12,372 bases of DNA from an uncultured Megasphaera sp. (GTDB taxonomy: Bacteria; Bacillota; Negativicutes; Veillonellales; Megasphaeraceae), in NCBI GenBank assembly GCA_937895695.1, contig CALBLM010000292.1, positions 1 through 12,372 of the forward strand. Direction: 5' to 3'. Of the stretch, positions 7,966-12,372 are shown one piece after another (the first letter of the stretch is position 1; every line of letters begins with the position of its first letter). The position numbers and the translations under genes are program-made. The notes beneath the pieces were generated by a model, which saw only the letters and a list, made by a program, of their open reading frames with translations, was not told the DNA's origin and did not search any database.

Positions 7966-9006
7966 CTACGTATCATCGCGGTAATGTTCCAAGATATGTG
8001 TAACATGCTGTTTCATAAAATCCAATAGGCCGATAATTTTTGCATATTCCATACGTGTCGGTCCCAAAACAGCAATTTTTCCCAAGACGACATCATGTGC
8101 TTTAAACGTTGCCTCGATAATACTGCAGTCGTTAATTGATGAAAGTTTTGTTTCATCTCCGATGCGTACGGTTACCCGCTTATCCGGGGTGCTGCCATCA
8201 TCATGCAGCAAATTAGTAACTACATCTTGTTCTTCTAAGACTGTAAATAAATTTTTAGCTTTTGTCACATCTTTAAATTCAGGCTTATTGAGTAATTCCA
8301 TCGCTCCGCCTTGATACAACTGATGTTCCTTGCGAAAGGCCCGTTGAATAGAGCGAAATGCTAACCGGTATAATTCCACTTCATCAATAATGGAATCATG
8401 AAATTGCTCTAACATGGCTACATTAATCTGTGACATTGGCACGCCTGCTAAATAATGTGTTAATTTTTCAGCAATGATATTCAATTCATCTACATCCGTG
8501 TTTTCCGGCTTCGGATAAATACAGTTTTCAATTTTACCAGAATCAGCGACGACAATCATAATGGCGCGTCTGCTGTCTAACGGTAAAAATCGAATATACT
8601 TTAATTTAGAGCTAAGTTGCTGTGATGCCATTACCAACGTTACATTATGCGTAATCTTTGACAACACTTTAGCTGTTGACTGAAAAATCTGATCCACATT
8701 GTTCATCTTGTCCTGAAACCAGTTCTGAACAAACTTTTTTTCGTCATCTGAGATTTTTGTCGGTTCTAATAGGCAATCTACGTAAAACCGATATCCTTTA
8801 CTGGAAGGAACACGACCTGCTGAAGTATGTGGCTGTTCTAAATAGCCAAGCATTTCCAAATCGAACATTTCATTACGAATCGTCGCAGCACTAACACCCA
8901 AATTGTACTTGCGTGCTATAGTACGTGAACCAACCGGTTCTGCAGATGTAATATAGTCTTGAATGATAGCTTGCAGTATTTTCTGTTTTCTCTCATCCAA
9001 ATCCAT
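7966..9006 (-). CDS. hrcA: Heat-inducible transcription repressor HrcA
   Basis: HrcA binds CIRCE and represses the chaperone operon; in studied species its activity depends on GroEL, so misfolded protein relieves repression. The 346-residue protein has an N-terminal winged helix (about 1-75) containing GSRTIARKYNLGVSAATIRN and the wing motif PHTSAGRVPSSKGYRFYVD. A C-terminal dimerisation/GAF-like region (about 100-340) ends ILEHYRDDT. The ATG at 9006-9004 is preferred because AGAGGTG (9019-9013) lies 6 bases before it; the frame is open three codons further to a GTG at 9015, which would lie inside that ribosome site. It is the first gene of the operon, 26 bases downstream of CIRCE, so it represses itself. 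Confidence 0.95.
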   Translation of the reverse strand: MDLDERKQKILQAIIQDYITSAEPVGSRTIARKYNLGVSAATIRNEMFDLEMLGYLEQPHTSAGRVPSSKGYRFYVDCLLEPTKISDDEKKFVQNWFQDKMNNVDQIFQSTAKVLSKITHNVTLVMASQQLSSKLKYIRFLPLDSRRAIMIVVADSGKIENCIYPKPENTDVDELNIIAEKLTHYLAGVPMSQINVAMLEQFHDSIIDEVELYRLAFRSIQRAFRKEHQLYQGGAMELLNKPEFKDVTKAKNLFTVLEEQDVVTNLLHDDGSTPDKRVTVRIGDETKLSSINDCSIIEATFKAHDVVLGKIAVLGPTRMEYAKIIGLLDFMKQHVTHILEHYRDDT

Positions 9007-9012
9007 ACTCAT

Positions 9013-9019
9013 CACCTCT
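9013..9019 (-). promoter_or_regulatory. Ribosome binding site deciding the hrcA start
   Basis: AGAGGTG on the minus strand lies 6 bases before ATG 9006. The alternative ATG at 9012 would touch it and the GTG at 9015 would be within it, which excludes both as good starts. Confidence 0.75.
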
Positions 9020-9035
9020 GCTCATTTGACTATTG

Positions 9036-9062
9036 TTAGCACTCTTTGTATATGACTGCTAA
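9036..9062 (-). promoter_or_regulatory. CIRCE element (HrcA operator)
   Basis: The sequence is TTAGCACTC, nine bases, then GACTGCTAA, against the consensus TTAGCACTC-N9-GAGTGCTAA. Only one base of the right arm differs (9056, C for G). Three more bases pair on each side (9033-9035 with 9063-9065), so the palindrome is 11 of 12 pairs. It sits directly after the expected transcription start of the hrcA promoter, where bound HrcA would block the polymerase. Confidence 0.95.
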
Positions 9063-9073
9063 CAACTATATAC

Positions 9074-9102
9074 AAGATAGCATGATTACCTACGTTTGTC
9101 AA
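9074..9102 (-). promoter_or_regulatory. SigmaA-type promoter of the hrcA operon
   Basis: On the minus strand TTGACA (9102-9097, perfect -35) is separated by 17 bases from TATCTT (9079-9074). Transcription should start near 9067, just before CIRCE. A-rich tracts lie upstream on the plus strand. The combination of a strong -35 and an operator just downstream is the usual Firmicutes class I heat-shock layout. Confidence 0.88.
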
Positions 9103-9153
9103 TGATTTTAAGGCAAAAAGTCGCCAATTAGTCAAAAAGTCAAATAATTTGTT

Positions 9154-9191
9154 AAAAAAAGACTAGCAAGTATTTCGATTGCCTGCCAGTC
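9154..9191 (-). terminator. Rho-independent terminator of alr
   Basis: Arms 9182-9191 and 9161-9170 form a 10-bp stem on the minus-strand RNA (GACTGGCAGG with CTTGCTAGTC, two of the pairs G-U) with an 11-base loop, followed by seven T (9160-9154). It lies about 58 bases after the alr stop and separates alr from the heat-shock operon. Confidence 0.88.
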
Positions 9192-9249
9192 TCTATATTA
9201 TATTACCTTTAATGGTATTATACATTAAATATCTCTATATAAAATAAAC

Positions 9250-10458
9250 TCATTTATGTTTTAAATAGTCTGTACGATGAACTATATGTCCTTCTTTAAT
9301 ATAAATACGCGGCACACGACGGTTAATATTACAAAGTATTTCATGATCGATCGTTCCCATCAATCGCGAAAGTTCTTCTAAAGGCACCGAAGCCTGTCCT
9401 TGTCTGCCAAACAATACGACTTCGTCACCAACTGCTACATCGGGTATATCTGTGACATCAATCATACATTGATCCATGCAAATATTACCAATTTGAGGCA
9501 CACGCTGTCCATGAACTAATACATGCGCTTTATTGGAAAGCAGTCGGGAATATCCATCAGCATACCCAATCGGCAATGTCGCGATTTTTGTCCGTCTTTG
9601 GGTGGTAAAATGTCTGCCGTAACTAATTGCTTCTCCTGGTTCTACAACTTTTACATGAGAAACACAGCAATGCAACGACATAACGGGATATGGCACAAAA
9701 TCCTTGGTAATGACTTCTTCTGACGGCTCACACCCATACTGAACAATGCCAGGACGAACCATATCAAACCGAAAATCAGGAAACTCCAAAGTAGCCGCAC
9801 TGCTACAGCAATGACAAATAGGAATGGTAACCTGTTCTTCTTTGAGTCTTCGATAAAACCATTGCAGTCGTTCATATTGTTTTTTGGTATATGCAATGCT
9901 TTCGGCATCAGCCATATCCGATACGGAAAAATGAGTAAACATTCCTGCTATACGCATATTGGGAAGCAACGCAATACGCTTAATAGAAGAAATACTTTCT
10001 TCATTTGGCAAAAAACCAATACGGCCCATACCGGTATCGACGGCAATATGCACACACACCGTGCGGTTTTGCCGAACCGCTTCCTCAGAAATACGCTGTG
10101 CATCTCTTTCATGAAAGACTGCCGCATCAATACCGTACGTAATCAACTCTGATGCCCGACAGCCATCGGTATGTCCCAATATAAAAATAGGAGCCGTAAT
10201 GCCTGCCTGGCGCAATTCAATTCCTTCATCTAAATAGGCAACCGCCAACTGGTCAGCCCCATTTTCCAAATATATCTTGGCCATTTCAATCGCACCATGT
10301 CCATACGCATTGGCTTTTACAACAGATGCAATCAGTACTTGCGGGCCTACCAGGTTACGTAATTCACGCATATTAGCAGCTGCCGCATCCAAATCTATTT
10401 CTGCCCAAACTGGTCGCTGTGTAAAATTTTCTGTTATCACCCATGCATCTAACTTCAT
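9250..10458 (-). CDS. alr: Alanine racemase
   Basis: Alr is the PLP enzyme that interconverts L- and D-alanine for peptidoglycan precursors. The 402-residue protein has the TIM-barrel N-terminal domain with the PLP lysine K48 in SVVKANAYGHG (45-55). The C-terminal beta domain carries the second catalytic base Y280 in ISYGRHF and the PLP-entrance IGYADG (Y299). RPGIVQYG and GNICMDQCMIDVT are further family blocks. About a dozen residues precede the usual start of homology (RPVWAEIDLDA), slightly more than average; the ATG at 10458 is backed by AAGGAG (10474-10469) 10 bases upstream and no later Met precedes the domain. It appears to be a single-gene unit with its own promoter and terminator. 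No second racemase is in view, so alr versus a dadX-like catabolic role cannot be tested here, but the lack of a dadA neighbour favours the biosynthetic enzyme. Confidence 0.95.
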   Translation of the reverse strand: MKLDAWVITENFTQRPVWAEIDLDAAAANMRELRNLVGPQVLIASVVKANAYGHGAIEMAKIYLENGADQLAVAYLDEGIELRQAGITAPIFILGHTDGCRASELITYGIDAAVFHERDAQRISEEAVRQNRTVCVHIAVDTGMGRIGFLPNEESISSIKRIALLPNMRIAGMFTHFSVSDMADAESIAYTKKQYERLQWFYRRLKEEQVTIPICHCCSSAATLEFPDFRFDMVRPGIVQYGCEPSEEVITKDFVPYPVMSLHCCVSHVKVVEPGEAISYGRHFTTQRRTKIATLPIGYADGYSRLLSNKAHVLVHGQRVPQIGNICMDQCMIDVTDIPDVAVGDEVVLFGRQGQASVPLEELSRLMGTIDHEILCNINRRVPRIYIKEGHIVHRTDYLKHK

Positions 10459-10645
10459 TACCGTCTCGCTCCTTCTGCTTATGATATATTGATTTCTATG
10501 CGGTTATCGTTTCACATGTATCTTTTCATCTTCTCCTTATCGCATAAATTCACCATGAGCTACGCGTTGATTCTATGTGATATCATTCATGGCCACATCA
10601 ACCGCTACTTTGGAAAAAAAGGCTTCGTGATGCTAAGTCTCGCAA
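10459..10645 (-). other. Predicted long untranslated leader of alr
   Basis: If the promoter at 10652-10681 is right, the alr message has about 187 bases before its ATG. On the minus strand GTTGAT and ATCAAC (near 10601 and 10568) can pair, with GTG/CAC continuing the stem. CCATGA and TCATGG (near 10591 and 10556) can also pair, and the two foldings overlap. A second AAGGAG near 10540 precedes only a five-codon reading frame at poor spacing. No known riboswitch or T-box motif was recognised. Leader status is inference. Confidence 0.3.
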
Positions 10646-10651
10646 AGACAA

Positions 10652-10681
10652 ATTATACAACATTTATCCTATACTATACAA
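10652..10681 (-). promoter_or_regulatory. Probable promoter of alr
   Basis: The minus strand has a perfect TATAAT (10657-10652) with TTGTAT (10681-10676) 18 bases upstream. The -10 is convincing and the -35 weak (TTG only). It is the best candidate in the 440-base region in front of alr. Confidence 0.5.
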
Positions 10682-10703
10682 GTTAGAATTGCTTAAAAGC
10701 AGC

Positions 10704-10760
10704 ATAATTATCTACGCATGCCGTTACTATCTCGAATCATGATATAAATTTCTACGCATT
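10704..10760. repeat. Pair of 17-bp direct repeats upstream of the alr promoter
   Basis: Bases 10704-10720 and 10744-10760 agree at 14 of 17 positions, with TCTACGCAT identical, at a period of exactly 40. A weaker relative (TTTCTATGCG) lies at 10493-10502. Both main copies are upstream of the probable alr -35, where an activator or repressor could bind. Function is unknown. Confidence 0.5.
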
Positions 10761-10817
10761 TAACGACTCATCAAAAAAATATCAACATTAAGAATTATGT
10801 ACTATAGTATATATCTA

Positions 10818-10842
10818 TTATATTATTTAGTAAATAATATAA
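10818..10842. repeat. 25-bp perfect AT palindrome with one-base centre
   Basis: TTATATTATTTA and TAAATAATATAA are exact inverted copies around a single G at 10830. All 24 arm bases pair and none is G or C. It touches the neighbouring terminator stem by two bases. The single-base centre suits a dimeric DNA-binding protein better than an RNA hairpin, but AT-rich sequence gives such palindromes more often by chance. Confidence 0.6.
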
Positions 10843-10874
10843 AAAAGAGACGGCTTCAAAACCATCTCTTTTTT
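10841..10874 (-). terminator. Rho-independent terminator of the aminotransferase gene
   Basis: Arms 10841-10853 and 10862-10874 pair in 13 positions, with A-tracts and T-tracts at the base (AAAAAAGAGA / TCTCTTTTTT) and an 8-base loop. The odd pair is U-G in minus-strand RNA and a C-A mismatch in plus-strand RNA, so the stem is better on the minus strand. It begins 24 bases after the stop at 10899. With its T-run on both sides it could act in either direction. Confidence 0.9.
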
Positions 10875-10898
10875 GTACGATATTCTTTTATTGTATGA

Positions 10899-12074
10899 TT
10901 ATGTTGTTTTATATTTTTTTACAAAACGTGCCATACGGCGCAATGCTTCTTCAATCGTTTCCATACTCGCCGCATAAGAAATACGAACGAACCCTTCTCC
11001 GTTTTCACCAAATGCTGAGCCCGGCACGACGGCAACTTTTTCCTCTTGTACCAGTTTTTCGCAAAATACTGCCGATGTCATACCCGTTACCCGAATATCT
11101 GGGAAAATATAAAACGCGCCCTTCGGTTCAAATACAGGCAATCCCATCTCACGCAGTCCTTGATATATCACTTTACGGCGCCGGTCATATTCCTGCCGCA
11201 TCGTTTCAACTTCTTCATCACACTCCCGCAATGCCGTAATACCACCGACCTGAGCCTGCGTATTCGCACACATAATCGCATATTGATGCAGTTTTAAAAT
11301 AGGTGCCAATCCCTCTTTCGGAGCACAAATATATCCTAACCGCATACCCGTCATGGCCCAAGCTTTAGAAAAACCATTAAAAACAACTGTCCGTTCTCTC
11401 ATATCTGGAAGTGCAGCAAATGAAGTAAATACCGTATCTCCGTACATCAATTCACAATAAATTTCATCTGTCATCACAATCAGATTGTACTTTTTCGCAA
11501 ATGCAGCAATAGGAAGTAGTTCTTCTCTAGTCATAACCGTTCCAGTAGGATTATTGGGATATCCGATAACCAAAATTTTTGTTTTCGGCGTTACTACTTT
11601 TTCCAATGCTGCTACTGTTGGTTTGAAATCATCTTCCGGATACGTCGGCACAAATACCGGTTTGCCGCCAGCCAACTCAACAGCTGCCGGATAGGCTACA
11701 TACGCCGGATCCGGTATAATGACTTCGTCACCTGGCTCAGTATATGCCAGTAACGCCATAGATAGCCCTTCCGATACGCCAACAGTAATTAAAATTTCAT
11801 CTTCCGGTGCATACGTAAGTCCATAATGCTTGTCAACATATCGACTCACTTCCTGCCGTAATTCCAATATACCCGAATTTTCTGTATAACTCGTTTCTTT
11901 ACGCTGCAAACTCTGTTCCATTGCATGTAATATCTTATCTGGCGCAGCAAAATCCGGTTCTCCAATACTCAGGGACAATACCCCTTTTACTTGCGCCGCA
12001 ATATCAAAAAACTTGCGAATCCCTGACGGTTTCATTTCTTTTACATTATTTGCTGTTTTTTCTTCCCAACGCAT
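10899..12074 (-). CDS. PLP-dependent class I/II aminotransferase (AspC/PatA-like)
   Basis: This 391-residue cytoplasmic enzyme has the fold type I aminotransferase pattern. The N-terminal SIGEPDF loop is at about 36-42, and GVSEGLSMAL (99-108) binds the PLP phosphate. YPNNPTG (172-178) holds the ring-contacting Asn, and TDEIY (202-206) the pyridine-binding Asp203. FNGFSKAWAMTGMRLGY has the Schiff-base K237 and R245, and FVRISYA has R364, which binds the substrate alpha-carboxylate. Such enzymes act on aspartate, aromatic amino acids, methionine or similar; the sequence alone does not fix the substrate. The ATG at 12074 is chosen because AGGAGGT (12087-12081) is 6 bases upstream; a GTG two codons earlier would lie almost on the ribosome site. 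It is a single-gene unit with its own promoter and terminator, divergent from a plus-strand gene. Confidence 0.9.
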   Translation of the reverse strand: MRWEEKTANNVKEMKPSGIRKFFDIAAQVKGVLSLSIGEPDFAAPDKILHAMEQSLQRKETSYTENSGILELRQEVSRYVDKHYGLTYAPEDEILITVGVSEGLSMALLAYTEPGDEVIIPDPAYVAYPAAVELAGGKPVFVPTYPEDDFKPTVAALEKVVTPKTKILVIGYPNNPTGTVMTREELLPIAAFAKKYNLIVMTDEIYCELMYGDTVFTSFAALPDMRERTVVFNGFSKAWAMTGMRLGYICAPKEGLAPILKLHQYAIMCANTQAQVGGITALRECDEEVETMRQEYDRRRKVIYQGLREMGLPVFEPKGAFYIFPDIRVTGMTSAVFCEKLVQEEKVAVVPGSAFGENGEGFVRISYAASMETIEEALRRMARFVKKYKTT

Positions 12075-12080
12075 ATGCAC

Positions 12081-12087
12081 ACCTCCT
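12081..12087 (-). promoter_or_regulatory. Ribosome binding site deciding the aminotransferase start
   Basis: AGGAGGT on the minus strand is 6 bases before ATG 12074 and touches the alternative GTG at 12080, which therefore is unlikely to be used. Confidence 0.8.
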
Positions 12088-12104
12088 CGAATTTTATTCC
12101 TATG

Positions 12105-12134
12105 AATGCAAAAATAACATGTATGTATTGCATT
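12105..12134. repeat. Inverted repeat in the aminotransferase leader
   Basis: AATGCAA (12105-12111) and TTGCATT (12128-12134) are exact inverted copies 16 bases apart, between the predicted transcription start (about 12144) and the ribosome site. It could be an operator or a weak RNA hairpin; the region is AT-rich and chance is possible. Confidence 0.4.
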
Positions 12135-12150
12135 TTCTGTATTTTAATTT

Positions 12151-12179
12151 ATTGTACTCCGATTTTATAATTTTGTCTA
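12151..12179 (-). promoter_or_regulatory. Probable promoter of the aminotransferase gene
   Basis: TAGACA (12179-12174) and TACAAT (12156-12151) on the minus strand are 17 bases apart, each matching five of six consensus bases. The leader would be about 70 bases. Confidence 0.65.
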
Positions 12180-12260
12180 CGTTAAGTATGTATTCTCTAT
12201 TTGCATATAGTTTAATATAGTATTTCTATCTATATCTTACTACTTTTTAGTTGTATATTT

Positions 12261-12289
12261 TTATCATCATCATCTATACATGATATAAT
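12261..12289 (+). promoter_or_regulatory. Promoter of the plus-strand gene at the right edge
   Basis: TTATCA (12261-12266) and a perfect TATAAT (12284-12289) are 17 bases apart, and TGA before the -10 gives an extended -10 element. Start would be near 12296, about 53 bases before the ATG at 12349. Two inverted repeats overlap this promoter. Confidence 0.7.
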
Positions 12290-12302
12290 GAGATGATTAT
12301 AT
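12269..12302. repeat. Inverted repeats overlapping the right-edge promoter (candidate operator)
   Basis: ATCATCT (12269-12275) and AGATGAT (12291-12297) are exact inverted copies 15 bases apart and bracket the -10. ATATAAT (12283-12289) and ATTATAT (12296-12302) form a second exact pair 6 bases apart around the expected start site. Such positions are typical of repressor sites, but no regulator is identified. Confidence 0.4.
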
Positions 12303-12348
12303 ACGATATAGTTTTAATTATGCACAACTCTCGAAAGGAGTCACACAA

Positions 12349-12372
12349 ATGTCTCATACACTACACCAGCTG
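12349..12372 (+). CDS. Start of an unidentified plus-strand gene (cut by window edge)
   Basis: ATG at 12349 has AAAGGAG (12334-12340) 8 bases upstream and a good promoter before it. Only eight codons are inside the window (MSHTLHQL), too few to recognise a family. It is divergent from the aminotransferase gene, 274 bases away start to start. Confidence 0.7.

Larger units (their letters stand above)
10459..10898. other. 440-base intergenic region between alr and the aminotransferase gene
   Basis: No convincing gene was found here on either strand. It holds the alr ribosome site, a probable alr leader and promoter, two 17-bp direct repeats, a 25-bp palindrome and the aminotransferase terminator. 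A 65-codon plus-strand frame (10489-10686) has no ribosome site and low-complexity content, and is not called. Confidence 0.7.

Noticed and set aside
10459..10645. T-box or amino-acid riboswitch before alr
   Set aside because: The conserved T-box antiterminator bulge motif and an intrinsic terminator before the gene were not found, and no known riboswitch core was recognised.
10489..10686. 65-codon plus-strand frame in the alr upstream region
   Set aside because: No ribosome site before the ATG, it overlaps the probable alr promoter and leader, and the composition looks like translated AT-rich intergenic DNA.
1..12372. CRISPR array, insertion sequence, prophage, toxin-antitoxin or defence system
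   Set aside because: No regularly spaced repeats, transposase, integrase or attachment-site signs were seen; apart from the two edge genes and the small ORF, genes are ordinary housekeeping genes.

Overview
This window is a stretch of core chromosome from a member of the Firmicutes (Bacillota). The order hrcA-grpE-dnaK-dnaJ-prmA-rsmE-mtaB, a CIRCE operator in front of hrcA, and a DnaK lacking the roughly 24-residue N-terminal insertion of proteobacterial DnaK all point there. The general character of the proteins suggests the Negativicutes (a Megasphaera/Veillonella-like anaerobe), but that is an impression without a database search. No mobile element, CRISPR array, tRNA, rRNA or defence system was seen.

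Almost everything is on the minus strand, so genes read from right to left. At the far right a plus-strand gene begins (from 12349) and runs off the edge; it has a good promoter with inverted repeats around it. Divergent from it is a class I/II aminotransferase (12074 to 10899) with its own promoter and a strong terminator (10841-10874). A 440-base intergenic region follows, with a 25-bp near-perfect palindrome, a pair of direct repeats and a probable promoter with a long leader for alr. The alanine racemase gene alr (10458 to 9250) ends at a second terminator (9154-9191).

The main unit is the heat-shock operon. A TTGACA-N17-TATCTT promoter is followed at once by CIRCE, the HrcA binding site. 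Then come hrcA, grpE, dnaK, dnaJ, prmA, rsmE, mtaB, a HIT-family gene and a 59-codon gene for a small His-rich single-span membrane protein. The gaps are 31 bases or less, three junctions (dnaJ-downstream genes prmA/rsmE, rsmE/mtaB and HIT/small ORF) are abutting or 1-base overlapping, and I see no internal terminator. The unit therefore joins an autoregulated chaperone machine (HrcA, GrpE, DnaK, DnaJ) to translation-apparatus modification: ribosomal protein L11 methylation, 16S rRNA m3U1498 and tRNA ms2t6A37. A terminator hairpin (598-635) closes it.

At the left edge the first 190 codons of a polytopic membrane protein, most like the membrane domain of the LTA synthase/phosphoglycerol transferase family, start at a GTG only 28 bases beyond that hairpin.

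I did not find an obviously new multi-gene system. The parts least explained by known biology are the 59-residue terminal gene of the heat-shock operon and the repeat-rich intergenic regions beside alr and at the right edge.
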